The translations under genes and the position numbers were made by a program. This document shows, one piece after another, positions 31,456 through 41,934 of a DNA stretch of 64,000 nt (position 1 is the first letter of the stretch; the number at the start of each line of letters is the position of its first letter). The stretch comes from Pseudoips prasinana. Taxonomy: Eukaryota; Arthropoda; Insecta; Lepidoptera; Nolidae. The notes beneath the pieces were generated by a model. That model was not told the DNA's origin and ran no database searches. It saw only the letters and a list, made by a program, of their open reading frames with translations. The stretch covers positions 687,001 to 751,000 of the forward strand of contig OX621234.1 of assembly GCA_951640165.1 (NCBI GenBank). Reading direction: 5' to 3'.

Positions 31456-33128
31456 CTAGCTGGTGCCCGCGACTTTGTCCGCGACAATTTTGAATGATGA
31501 CCAATGTAACTTACTTCTAGCTTAATCTAAAAAATATAACGTTTAAAGCAAATAAGAAATATAAATTGAATAAAACCTAACCTATAAATAACCTTACTAA
31601 GAAATAAATGAAAGACTACTTTGCTACTGTTATTTACAAAAAGGACCCGATATCATCAAGCAAAAATCAAAGAATACATATCAATTGTCTTTAAGTATAT
31701 TCAGTATGTTAAATAAAGTAAAATAATAATCAACGATGCATTAATCACAAAGGTAACTCTAGGTTGCGATATTTTGTGAATGAAACCATAGCGCGATCTA
31801 AAACGACGATTACGCCATCTATTAACAATAATATAAACTTGTAAAGCGGTAAAATTAAGATGTGTGCATATATTTTGGGTGAGATTTAGGCGATCATCTA
31901 TTGATTCAGTTTTGGACTACCTTTTATTTCAAGCATTTATTTATTTTAAACCGATATGCCAATTAAGTTCCGCGATCTGAAACGACATTAACGCCATCTA
32001 GTTACAAAATAGTGAACTTGTAGATCAGTAAAATTAATATGATGTTTTTTGGGTGCGATCATCTCGACACCAACAATTTATACTACGCTTACTCGAATTT
32101 TTGATAAATTCGTTTTTTAACCCAATTTGATTAAAATGTCGTTTTTTTTAATTTGTTATAAAATTTACCAAAAAAAAGAAGTCACAAATCTTATAAAACG
32201 CTTAATCTTTACTTAGACGACATACGACGGCATAAGAAACTAATTTTATAAAATTTGAGTTTGCTTAAATTGTTGGTGGCGATCTATTCAATCAGTTTAG
32301 GATTACCTTTTTTTAACAACAAATTATTCCCTGGATTGCTTTATTTTTAACTGAAAGACCAAATACCAATTTACATGCGTTTAACTAAAAAAATACAGAC
32401 TTTCATACAAACTTACATCGCCTATTCTAGTCGTCCTTAGGGGAGAAATTTCCAAAAATCCTGAAATATATATTTATAATTTTTAAATGAAAGGCCATTC
32501 ACCAATTTTCATGCGTTTACCTCAAAATTGTCACATTTTTCATACAAACTTACATCCACTATTTGTCACCCTTAGGGGTGGAATTATCGGAAATCCTGAA
32601 ATAATATTTTTTTATTTTTAACTGAAAGGCCAAATACCAATTTTCATTAGTTTAACTTCAAAAATGTCGCATTTTTCATACAAATTTACATCCCCTATTT
32701 TACGCTCTTGGGGCTGGAATTTCCAAAAATGCTGAAATACATATTTTTTATTTTTAACTAAAAGGCCAAATACCAATTTTCATGAGTTTAACTTAAAAGT
32801 TGTCACATTTTCCATACAAACTTACATCCCCTATTTTTCGCCCTTGAGGGTGGAATTTCCAAAAACCCTGAAATACGTATTTTTTTATTTTTTACTGGAA
32901 GGCCAAATACCAATTTTTATACCTTAAACTTCAAAAACGGCAAAGTACTAACTTAGCGCCCCTGATTTACCCCCTTAGGGGTTGAATTTCGAAAAATCCT
33001 TCCTTATTCCTTGTCTACATTATAAAACAAACCTTTGTGCAAAATTTCAGCTTTCTAGGTCCAAGGGTTTGGGCTGGGCGTTGATGAGTCAGTCAGTCAG
33101 TCAGGACTTGTCTTTTTATTTATATAGA
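31456..33128 (-). mobile_element. Non-autonomous Helitron with internal tandem array (1.67 kb)
   Basis: On the minus strand it starts TCTATATAAATAAAAAGACA (33128) after an A and ends GGGCACCAGCTAG (31456) before a T. The terminal region shows the GC-rich hairpin CGCGGACAAAGTCGCGGG. The 5' part contains four TGAC repeats (GACTGACTGACTGACT). The middle is occupied by about five direct repeats (see 32340-33000). No Rep/helicase sequence is visible, so it would depend on an autonomous partner. Confidence 0.8.
32340..33000. repeat. Five-unit tandem array of about 130 bp inside the Helitron
   Basis: Each unit contains GGCCAAATACCAATTTTCAT (or a variant), TTTCATACAAACTTACATC, CTTAGGGGTGGAATT and AATCCTGAAATA. 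Units have diverged by scattered substitutions and lengths vary by a few bases, so the array is not recent. Confidence 0.85.
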
Positions 33129-33319
33129 TAACATTAAATTTATGACAGTTCTGATTTAGTTACCATAAATAGGGCTTCTGGCAGAATTTGGGCTACGCTG
33201 TCATTATAAATGGAGACCAAGCAAACTATCTGCGCCAGAGCACGCTACCTAGTAAACAGTGCTCAGTACTCTGCCACTTACAGCTACGTGTATTTATCAT
33301 TTCCTTGAAGTTTTAATGA

Positions 33320-33503
33320 CTAGCTGTGCCCCGCGGTTTAACCCCCGTTAAACTTTATAAATTACAGCCTTTGTGTTAATCCCTCGTGTCAGCTAACTCC
33401 ATACCAAAATTTATTAAAATCGCTCCAGCCGTTTAGACGTGAAGAAGAAACAAACATACACACTCACACACTCACAAACTTTCGCCTTTATAATATTAGT
33501 GTA
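33320..33503 (-). mobile_element. Non-autonomous Helitron
   Basis: Minus-strand 3' end CGCGGGGCACAGCTAG at 33320 and 5' end ...CACTAATATTATAAAGGCG at about 33503. Same family as 11183. Its 5' end abuts an RTE tail. Confidence 0.75.
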
Positions 33504-33506
33504 TGT

Positions 33507-33672
33507 CATCATCATCATCATATCAGCTGAAAGACAGCTGGATAAAGGCGTCCCCCAAAGATCTCCACAATTGCCGGTCTTGCGCTATTCGCATCGAGCA
33601 GTTTCCAGCGGCCCGCACAAGATCATCGGTCCATCTTGTAGGGGGCCTGCCCACGCTGCGTCTTCCGGTTAG
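33507..33672 (-). mobile_element. RTE-type LINE 3' end
   Basis: (CAT)n at 33507-33520 on the plus strand, then the complement of the RIAQDRQLWRSLG coding region and TTGTAGGGGGCCTGCCCACG. 5'-truncated to about 165 bp. Confidence 0.8.
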
Positions 33673-33897
33673 TGTATGTACATCGATGTTATAGTTGGAG
33701 TTCAGAGTTCTTTTCCAACGCGGCAATGGTATAGGAAGTATGATGTCCCATCGCGTAGATTTATCGTATGGTATTGATATTGAAAAGGAAAAGTATATCG
33801 CCACCCCTTTTCCATTCAAAGGTCAACGGTCCAAAGACCGTTCAGTCCTAGAGATTATATACCAGAGAATGGGCAGCATGGCGATTATGCATAAAAA

Positions 33898-34235
33898 TAA
33901 AATAAAAAAGGTTTTTATTCACGTAGACTTTAAAAAAGCGCTTGTAAATAGTCAGAACATGTTTGTAGTAATATAGTTGTATACATTATTATTTCTAGTA
34001 ACATAGATATTTAGGTACACATTGTATGAAAACATTTATAAAAAATATTTTATTATAGCAATGATATTTAGCTAGCTCGTATCAAGTTATTGTCAAGACA
34101 TTATATTATAAGACATTATACACATTGTCAATGGTTTTGTCATTAATTTATTATTATTATGACGGACCTTGTGTTAATAACGACGGTCGCGCTTTCATGC
34201 TACCACCGGATCTAATGCGTCCCAACTGAGAACCT
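33898..34235 (-). mobile_element. LINE-Z 3' end
   Basis: The complement of the LINE-Z block, from AAAAAAGGTTTTTATTCACG through GACGGACCTTGTGTTAATAA to TACCACCGGATCTAATGCGT. Only the 21120 copy is longer. Confidence 0.75.
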
Positions 34236-34250
34236 TCACAACCTTTGTTA

Positions 34251-34303
34251 GAGGCGTTTGTCCAGCAGTGGGAGTCTTTTGGCTGATATGATGATGATCA
34301 TCT
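34251..34303 (+). mobile_element. RTE tail fragment
   Basis: GGCGTTTGTCCAGCAGTGGG and TCTTTTGGCTGATATGATGA with an ATG tail: the last 50 bp of the RTE family. Confidence 0.7.
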
Positions 34304-34367
34304 GGATCCCTATTGGTATTGTGGATTGAAAGCGTTTATATTATCAAAACTTGCATTACAACCGCAT

Positions 34368-34396
34368 TGTACCAAGAGTTCACAACTCTTGGTACA
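34368..34396. repeat. Perfect hairpin, 13-bp arms
   Basis: TGTACCAAGAGTT and AACTCTTGGTACA around the loop CAC. The shortest of the hairpin set. Confidence 0.75.
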
Positions 34397-34597
34397 CCGG
34401 CTGGCTGAGTCCTCCGTTCACATACCGAATACGTCACTAAGTTTCTATAACACTTAGAGCGCTATACGCTATAGCAGATATTATTCAAGAAAGGATGCTC
34501 AGAACTCAGAAGTTGTAGTGGTTTTCTGTTCCATTAGATGTTTGCGCGTACGCGTGTGCCCCTTAATATCTCCTGCGCAGTCGACCACTTACGGATT

Positions 34598-34770
34598 ATG
34601 CCTACGAAGCTGGTGGTCCTGGGTTCGAATCCCGGTAAGTAAATATTTGTTTCTGAGTCATGGATATTTTCTATGTATATAAGTATGTATATTGTCGCCT
34701 GGTACCCATAGTACAAGCTTTGCTTAGTTTGGGGCTAGGATGATCTGTGTGACAAAGTCCCTAGATATTA
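34598..34770 (+). mobile_element. SINE-A copy, 5'-truncated
   Basis: Begins at TGCCTACGAAGCTGGTGGTC. The A box is missing and the B box GGTTCGAATCCC is present. Internal deletions remove part of the body, and the end reads GACAAAGTCCCTAGATATTA. Confidence 0.8.
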
Positions 34771-35253
34771 TTATTATTCAAAGAAAGATTATGGACCGAT
34801 ATCTAAAAGTCCTATGGCGATGGGATGAGGCAAAGAGGTCTACTCTGATGCAAACTGGGCTTTGTCTAAACCTGCACATAGGCAGCTCTGGATGTATTGT
34901 ATAAGGCCATGGTATAATAGTATGGATTCATCAGCCCCTGCGGACAAAGCAGTCCTATTTAGGAAGCCCTGATTTCCCCGCCCAGTTGAGGTAAGGCCTA
35001 GAAAAAGGTGGTCGGTCTAAAAAACAACTGGCTTTTGATTGACTATGCCATCGTAAAACAAAGAGAATTTAGTAAGTTAAAATCACACACGTTTTGCAAG
35101 ATGGACATTGTTGGATTGGCCTCAGACTTATTGTCCCTAAGGGGCCACTCCGGCTCCATCGACCTCGTAGATCCAACATAAAAAGACTATGCACATAAAC
35201 GTGGATATGCCACGATATTGGCTATGCCAATACCTTAACAAATAGTTGTCGTC
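34771..35253. other. Unclassified GC-moderate sequence
   Basis: Contains short frames such as GHSGSIDLVDPT without a recognised family. Possibly an old retroelement relic; no support beyond composition. Confidence 0.3.
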
Positions 35254-35492
35254 AGCGTATTCAGTGACGGATTTGCAGTGTTGGCCGCTCTAGGCCCGAG
35301 GGCATGTGCGGGCGGTACATGTCCTGGGGTTTCTCAGCACAATAAAAAATATACTAATGAATAAATTCATTATATACCCAGTCTTTATGAGATAGCCCAT
35401 AAAGACTAGGTAGATACTTATACAACATGTAACTTAATTATCGCACATCCTGAAAATAGTTTGTTCAGAATCGTTTACTGAATCGATTTATA

Positions 35493-35661
35493 TCTACTAT
35501 ATAAAAATAAGTCGGGTTTTCCTTCCTGACGCTATAACTCCAGAACGCACGAACCGATTTCCACGGTTTTGCATTCGTTGGAAAGGTCTCGGGCTCCGTG
35601 AGGTTTATAGCAAAGAAAATTTATAAAATTTAACGCGGGTAACACCGCGGGGCACAGCTAG
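35493..35661 (+). mobile_element. Helitron nested in the hAT element
   Basis: Begins TCTACTATATAAAAATAAGT after A and ends GGGGCACAGCTAG before T. By eye all 169 bp match 18257-18425 except the terminal CTAG/GTAG base. Its insertion post-dates the hAT. Confidence 0.85.
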
Positions 35662-36047
35662 TCATTTATAATATAGGTAATTTTTGCATCCAAAATAATT
35701 ATTAAAATTACGGAAATTATTGTCATATTAACCGTGTACAGTCAAAACAAATTGAAATGGACCATAAGTCGAAGTAATAACACTTTTAAAATCGCACTTT
35801 TATATGTATTCATACAAATTCCATCATTCAATAAAAAATTTAAAAAAATAAACTTTATCTCAAGAAAGTATTTTGGTAAATAACAATGCATATACAATAA
35901 TATACATGTTAAATTAAAAATTCAGTGTACGTATTATGATTACAACATAATATTCTAATTGGGGTGTTTGAGGGTGTGCGTTAATTACGTTACATGTTGT
36001 ATAATGAATTAACTTTATTGCTAAATTTGAAAAGTAAACAACGATCA

Positions 36048-36395
36048 AGCCTCTTCGCTGCTTTATGCTACACATTCAGCAACTAAATTGAACGATTGTG
36101 CTGAATAAGGACCATACTCGGCAAGGGGTCAAATTTCTCTTATCTTAGCTTGCAGACCATTGTATATACCCGTCATATTAGCTGAGTTGTCATAAGATTG
36201 CCCGCGGCGCCGCGGCGGTTTGAAATCTCAATACCCAATTCAGTTAAAGTTGAGGTAACAGCATCTGTCATTCGTTGTGTTTTATGGCCTGTATTTGGAA
36301 TGAACTTGAGGAACCGTTCTACATGTGATCCATTGGGCAGGGCATATCTAATGACATAAGTAAGATGGTTTATTCACTGGTCTTTTGTCCGAGAT
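36048..36395 (-). pseudogene. hAT transposase fragment (DUF4371/ZMYM-type)
   Basis: The minus strand reads LTYVIRYALPNGSHVERFLK, FIPNTGHKTQRMTDAV, then ELGIEISNRRG. After a disrupted stretch comes sequence equivalent to YNGLQAKIREI and AEYG...SAQSFNLVAECV in other frames. This order (ERFLxF...GHK...LxxLGIxIxxxRGQ...YNGLQAxI) is that of the catalytic region of DUF4371-type hAT transposases. A GC-rich run replaces the expected residues after RRG, and stops and shifts make it non-functional. Confidence 0.75.
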
Positions 36396-37127
36396 TTATC
36401 CTGCGTACCAAGTATTTACTATTTATAATAAAAAAAATAAAATAAATATAAAATATTTTATTGCTTCAAAAGTTTTTACATAACATTTTAGTGTTTGGAG
36501 CTTCCCTTTAAGCAAGTAATGCCTGTGTTGGGAAGCACCGCTCTTCCAGAACAAAGTAATTAAAATTTAAGAAGCTAGATATTAACAAAACTAAAAATAA
36601 ATGATAAAAGAAAAAGAAAAATACAAACAATAGGTATGGGTTAACTTAATTTTAAGCAAAACTTGCAAATTATATATATGTATTGCATTAGAGTCCTTGC
36701 TATTTTTTGCCAGGAACTGCCGCCCGTAATACCAGGCCGCCCGAGGCCCGGGCCTACTGGGCCTTAGGGAAAATCCTCCACTGAGCGTGTTAGACATTCA
36801 TGGTCTTGACACACTGACCAACTAGGTAAGGATGTGTTAAAGCAAGTTCACAGGTTGCGATATCTAGAGTAGCATTGATGTTGAGATCAACAGCAGGATC
36901 GGTAATGCTTCGGCAGCATTCAGTAAGCTGTGCTCCCAGGTCTTCTGCTCATATGACTTGTGACTGGCACTTCAGGGCTATTGTGTTCTCAAGCCTTTTA
37001 TACTCTTTAGATCCTTTCAATCATAAAGGCCTCCGTAGCACGAAGAAGATCGGATGGTCAGATCGCGCGCGACAACTTGAAGTTTTACGGCTAACCAATG
37101 TTTTGGCATTCAAATAAAATAAATTAG

Positions 37128-37372
37128 TAAATATCCTAGGACATTATTCATACACGGCCATCTGATCCCCAACTAAGCAGAGCTTGTACTATGGAAACCA
37201 GATAACTGAAATTATACTACTATTCGTTTGTAAATACATACTTATATAGATAATGACACCCAGACTCAGGACAAACAGACATGTTCATGCACATAAATGT
37301 GTCCTAGTTGGGAATCGAACCCACGACCTGTGGCCTGAAAGGCAAGCATTTACCAATCACGCCAACCGGCGT
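37128..37372 (-). mobile_element. SINE-B copy
   Basis: On the minus strand the head contains GGCGTGATTGGTAAATGCTT and the B box GGGTTCGATTCCC, followed by body and end CCTAGGATATTTACT. Full length. Confidence 0.85.
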
Positions 37373-37684
37373 CGAAGTCATATTTATTGCGTCGGTTTCT
37401 AACTTCGGTGGTGAGGACTCCCTCATCACAAAAGAGCGTGTGGTGAAACAGATGTTTTATTCCGAAGGAGGGCAAGCGAAAAAATGCGGCGGGCAAGTCT
37501 TCAGAAATAAAGATTATCAGAAACAGCACAAAATCATTTGGGTCCTATAATTATGTGTGAGAATATTGTTTGTGAGAAGGCTCAGCACAACCACTGATAT
37601 GGCGCGCGCTTGTCATGAGGGAAGTACGCGTTTTTGAGGAACAGCGAGGGGCTGAGTTTGATTGTTTTGATTTGATTGTTTGAG
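37373..37684. other. No feature seen
   Basis: A moderately GC-containing stretch. The open frame crossing from the SINE is composition-driven. Confidence 0.35.
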
Positions 37685-37930
37685 ACGGTCACCGTAGCCT
37701 AGTTGGTAGTGCTCCTGCCTACGAAGCTGGTGGTCCTGGGTTCGAGTCCCAGTAAGTGCAAATATTTGTGTGATGAGCACGAATATTTGTTTCTGAATCA
37801 TGGATGTTTCCTATGTATATAAGTATTTACCTATCTATATAAGTATGTATATCGTCGCCTGGTACCCATAGTACAAGTTTTGCTTAGTTTGAGGCTAGGA
37901 TGATCTGTGTGACATTGTCCCTAGATATTA
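37685..37930 (+). mobile_element. SINE-A copy
   Basis: ACGGTCACCGTAGCCTAGTT head, B box GGTTCGAGTCCC, body, and end TGACATTGTCCCTAGATATT. A 26-bp-arm perfect hairpin starts 3 bp after it. Confidence 0.9.
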
Positions 37931-37932
37931 AT

Positions 37933-37990
37933 TAGGGCTTTTTAGGGATCAACGCGTTTTGTATAACGCGTTGATCCCTAAAAAGCCCTA
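37933..37990. repeat. Perfect hairpin, 26-bp arms, next to a SINE-A tail
   Basis: 37933-37958 (TAGGGCTTTTTAGGGATCAA...) is the exact complement of 37965-37990. The loop is TTGTAT. It lies between the SINE-A tail (37930) and a Helitron 5' end (38003). Confidence 0.9.
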
Positions 37991-38002
37991 CAACCCACAC
38001 TA

Positions 38003-38178
38003 TCACACTAATATTATAAAGGCGAGTGTGTGTGTGTATGTGAGTATGTATGTTTGTTACTTCTTGACGGCTAAACGACTGGGGCCATTTTAATAAAATT
38101 TGGTATGGAGTTAGCTGGCACCCTGGATTAACACATAGGCACAAATTTTAACACGGGTAAAGCCGCAGGGCATGCTAG
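38003..38178 (+). mobile_element. Non-autonomous Helitron
   Basis: TCACACTAATATTATAAAGG start and GCAGGGCATGCTAG end, followed by T. Contains a GT-rich run. Same family as 11183 and 53491. Confidence 0.75.
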
Positions 38179-38254
38179 TTACAATATACATTTAAAACAT
38201 TACAATTATGTTGATGGACAATTCACGTGCGCGCAGTGCGCATGACAGTTTACT

Positions 38255-38345
38255 AAAAAGATCAGCTATGGCAGCCATCTTGAGGTGCACCAACGCCGTA
38301 GTGACTAAGAGTTAAAGTGGTGGACCAGTCATATCATATCAGTGT
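38255..38345. repeat. Diverged relative of the 8216-8330 repeat
   Basis: GCTATGGCAGCCATCTTGAG and GAGTTAAAGTGGTGGACCA match the 8260-8320 segment with substitutions, without the tandem expansion. Confidence 0.45.
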
Positions 38346-38584
38346 TTGGTAGACAACATTTTTAATTGTGCCGTTAATTGGACGGGACACTTTTAGACTA
38401 ACGAGTCTAATTTTTTATTCCGTATGCTATGAAGTTGACAAACAAGCATACGTGCTGCCAGGTGGCGAGTGACTCCCGCGAACTTTGGCGACCTTTCTTA
38501 AACTACAATTTGTAATAACGTTCTAATGGTACGTATATTAAAATAAAGCCGCAGGTTAGCTAGGGTAGGGTCTTAAATAAAATA

Positions 38585-38880
38585 AATAAATAAAATAAAA
38601 AAGGTTTTTATTCACGTAGACTTTAAAAAGCGCTTGTAAATAGTCAGAACATGTTTGTAGTAATATAGTTGTATACATTAGATATTATTTCTAGTAACAT
38701 AGATATTTAGGTACATCTTGTATGAAAACATTTATAAAATTTATTTTATTACAGAAATGATATTTAGCTAGCTCGTATCAAGTTATTGTCAAGAGATTAT
38801 GTTTAATTATCTAGTTTAAGTCTAATATTTTTACTACATATTGTCAATGGTTCTGTCTATATTAAAGGTATTATTATACG
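38585..38880 (-). mobile_element. LINE-Z 3' end
   Basis: The complement of the block from AAAAAAGGTTTTTATTCACG to GGTTCTGTCTATATTAAAGG. The distal GTCCGTC part is missing. Confidence 0.75.
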
Positions 38881-38904
38881 TCCTCGGCGGCGATCCCGTA
38901 CAAC

Positions 38905-39462
38905 TGATCACACCCTCATTTAGAATTCCACAGGTACCCACGGGTATTAGTCGCTTAAGTTAAGCCGTAGGTTGAGAGCCTTCTGCGCTAGCCAACTGCT
39001 CGCTGTCTTAATTTTTTTTATCATCATCATGTCAGCCAAAGTACGTCCACTGCTGGACAAAGAATGGGGGGATATGCCATAATCACCACGCTTGGCAGAC
39101 GGATTGGCGATCGCAGTTTGATGGTCATAGTTCACAGAAAAACGCTGCTGCCCGTTCTCTGGTAGGTATTCCCTCGGTCGATTTCTGCGCCCCCCACGAT
39201 ATGAGATGGGGTATATGTTTATTCTAAGCCGTCACTACACAGCATTCTACGCCCCTCATAATTTTTATTTTGTTATTTAATAGTACTACATTTAAAAATA
39301 AAAGCTTAGTAATTTCCGATTAATTTAAAGTTTAAAAAGTATATGTACCTAGTTACACAGATCGCACGGACAGACAATTTAAATTTTATTTGTTACTTTA
39401 ATAGTGTAAGCAAGTACAAGTGTATGTTAATACCGAAGTGCTGAATAAATTTCATTATTATT
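38905..39462 (+). mobile_element. LINE-X 3' UTR, interrupted by an RTE derivative
   Basis: Left part (to about 39000): GGTATTAGTCGCTTAAGTTA and TTGAGAGCCTTCTGCGCTAG. Right part (from about 39265): GTACAAGTGTATGTTAATAC and GTGCTGAATAAATTTCATTA. The uninterrupted minus copy at 60140-60450 carries both parts in order, which shows that 39010-39264 was inserted. Confidence 0.7.
39010..39232 (-). mobile_element. RTE deletion derivative: 3' tail fused to 5' UTR
   Basis: ATCATCATCATGTCAGCCAA...CTGCTGGACAAAG (the 3' end) is joined directly to GGGGGGATATGCCATAATCA...CTTGGCAGACGGATTGGCGA (the 5' region also found at 28083-28225). Only the two ends of the RTE remain, about 220 bp in all. Confidence 0.65.
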
Positions 39463-39473
39463 ATTTTTTTTTT

Positions 39474-40435
39474 TAATTACGGGACTAGTCCCTCCCTCTT
39501 ACCCACCACTGCAACTCCTGTAAGCCAGGATCAACAGTGGCACACAATGAAATGACACTGAGCGGTGAAGCTCAGGCATGTCCCGGGGAATCGCTTTAAC
39601 TGTCTTGGATCCCGCAACGAATTTAATCAGAAACAGAAAAAAGGAGGAGTTAGAAAATGAATAGTTCCACTTCCCTCCAGAGCAAAGCGGGAGACAGAAT
39701 GATGTAAAGAGGCTATAGCCTCATAAAATGAGAGATTTGCAACTAGAGAAGCCAGCTGCAAAAGCACCGAGGATCAATTTAAGGGTCCTAAGTGAGCTGT
39801 TATATTTGATTCCAATAGTAGGTATGGCAAAAACGCTTAAACGCACGGAAGTTGTTCCTTGTTGCTACAAGATCCGTATAATAAACTACTCCAGATATTG
39901 GTTGCAAGCTGTTTAACATAATATCACGCTGATTTTGCCAGAGATCACACTCCCACAGGATGTGGTGAGCAGTTTGTTCATATTCGTTACTGGATGTTGA
40001 GCACAGACAGATTGGTGAAGATACTAATTTGAAACTATACAATTTACTTTTAAAATTGCCGTGTCCGGTAAGAAATTGTGCAACACAATGGTCTATGATT
40101 AGCCAAGTTTTATTTAACCGTTCGCGTACGTCCGGAAAGAACTGGTGCAGATGGCGACCCTTGGTTGACGTATTCCATCTACATTGCCATTCATTTAGTA
40201 GTTCGTTATTTAAGTCAGCTATTGGCATAAATAGCCTGGTTATTTTCGCACGGTCGCGTAATGGTAAGAAATCATTTTCTAAATTATCGCGCGTAGAATA
40301 ATAAATTTCATTATTTAATTTCATTAATAATGGTATTATCCGGCGCAGCCTCGTTGTTACAGCAGTGGCATGTTGTACATAATGTGCCGATAATGCCGGC
40401 CATTCTGTGCTTAACACTAGGTACTAAACTAATTG
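39474..40435 (-). pseudogene. R1-like LINE, C-terminal ORF2 and 3' UTR
   Basis: A 205-codon minus frame (39800-40417) ends an ORF2: RLRRIIPLLMKLNNEIYYST, LLNEWQCRWNTSTKGRHLHQ, FLTGHGNFKSKLYSFKLV, then the zinc-knuckle-like CLCSTSSNEYEQTAHHILWE with CDLW. The region after RNase H in R1/I-type LINEs has this GHG...C-x-C...H...C layout. The UTR below shares GACTAGTCCCTCCCTCTTAC and the rest with 14682-15238 and 56940-57150. The frame is intact over 205 codons, suggesting a younger copy, but the 5' part (endonuclease and palm) is absent. Confidence 0.8.
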
Positions 40436-41467
40436 GCGCATCTCTCAATGTTACTCGTATAATCTAACAGGGTCTATATAGAATTTGCAAAAGGCGAACA
40501 ACAACACATACGGGCATACCGGGAACACAATATAAGTCGAGGAATTCAAACGTATCGCTAACTTTTCTCAGTATTTCGAGCCGAAACTATAAGCACAATT
40601 AAAGATGCCTTGTCCTTCTCATAACAAGTCCGGTAGACAGGAATGCAATGGTATCAGCATTAATTTAGTTTGGTGTTGCATAAATTCTGAGACAATGAAT
40701 GTCCAGAGAGGCTATCACCAGGAATAGAGGACACACGCATGCGCACTGCATGGCAGTTAGGCTCCTTCGATACTGGCCGCCACGTCATTATGTATTTAAA
40801 ATTAAACACACATTATATATCAATAATTGTAAAGTAACGTTAGGAGAGACAAAGAAATCCGCATTAATATCGCCTGTAAACGAGCTTCTTGAAAGAAATA
40901 AAAACATGTTGTACACGTAAGGACCTCTCCGGTCTCGCCATCTCGCAACTTCTTAATTAAATTCCTTTTTGTTTTGACTTTTCATTCGACATTAAACGGA
41001 GCTTTTGGCACAATTTACTTTTTTCATTTAGACACGAAATGTGTTATTATTCTGGTGAAATTGTATTCTTTGCGCATTAGAAGAAATGTACCTATGGTAT
41101 TGGTGAAACAAGATACGCGTGATAAAACGTACATCAGTCAAAAACTCTCACTTTGTACAAGTTGTGTTGGCATGAAAACGGGTGCTGCAAGGACTCATAG
41201 ATTACCGTGACCACGAAGTGGATTTTATGAGTGTTTCCCGAGGTTATTGAATACAAATAATTTTGTCTAAATAACGAGATGTGCTCGTGCAATCACCACT
41301 AATTATTACAAGTTTAGTTATTTGCCTTGCTTTTTAATTTAAAACCTCGAAGCTTTCGTGTCTCTAGCTGGACCCTGGCAAAAAAAAGCAAGTGAGAGCC
41401 GCAAAAAACTTGTATTCGTACGGATCCCCTATTACTTGCAGCTAGTTAGCCTAAGTTCATATTATAA
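40436..41467. other. No gene seen
   Basis: Two plus frames of 73 and 78 codons (40699-40920, 40974-41210) have no recognisable motif and no splice context. No repeat family matched. Confidence 0.4.
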
Positions 41468-41934
41468 TGGGCGTGGACTACGCGCGGAATTACTGACCGC
41501 GCAATAAAAGAAAAAGAAGTAATGGTGATCATTGTCCACATTACACCGCGGTACCGCGCAGAAACGCGCGGCGACGAGACGCGCGGAACTCTCCGACCCG
41601 CACGAAAGTTCTGGAAGCGCGAGTCACCGGTTTATTCTATCACCAAATTCTATAAACTTTAAAGACCTGTTGAGTTGACCCGAGCGAGTTGAGATCTACA
41701 GGTGGGGATATAAATAAACAATAAGGCTTGAAGATAGACTTTCACTTAAATAGGATGCACCCAGTACCGTCTTTTTCTCCTCCTGCGGCGTCTCAGCCGG
41801 CGGTATAGGATCCACGTCCATTTCCAAGAAATGTTGATGCCAGACTGCCGCGTACATAGGCCGTCATGTGAGTGCTCCAACCGCGCGGCGACGCGCCGCG
41901 AGCAGCGGCCGTATGTATTCAGCCCTAATGACAC
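41468..41934 (-). mobile_element. Probable PIF/Harbinger transposon remnant
   Basis: A GC-rich block in AT-rich sequence. The minus strand at 41746-41934 encodes ...LRRRRRRKRRYWVHPI and then a stop. A basic run followed by RRYWVHPI is the typical entry to the PIF/Harbinger DDE nuclease. Downstream the domain is missing, so this is a deletion derivative. GC-rich ends (GGGCGTGGACTACGCGCGG at 41468, GCCGTATGTATTCAGCCC at 41906) may be terminal regions, but I could not establish clean inverted repeats or a 3-bp duplication. Confidence 0.45.

Larger units (their letters stand above)
35254..36791 (-). mobile_element. hAT DNA transposon copy with target duplication
   Basis: The terminal repeats are CAGTGACGGATTTGCAG (35262) and, on the other strand, CAGTGGAGGATTTTCCC (ending 36783). 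The GGCCC-rich subterminal sequences GGCCGCTCTAGGCCCGAGGG and GTAGGCCCGGGCCTCGGGCG follow. The 8-bp flanks AGCGTATT (35254-35261) and AGCGTGTT (36784-36791) agree at 7 of 8 bases, the length typical of hAT. A minus-strand transposase fragment lies at 36048-36395 and a Helitron is nested at 35493-35661. Internal deletion makes it non-autonomous. Confidence 0.8.

Noticed and set aside
40699..41210. Two adjacent plus-strand frames of 73 and 78 codons
   Set aside because: No recognisable domain, no credible splice joining them and no repeat relationship.
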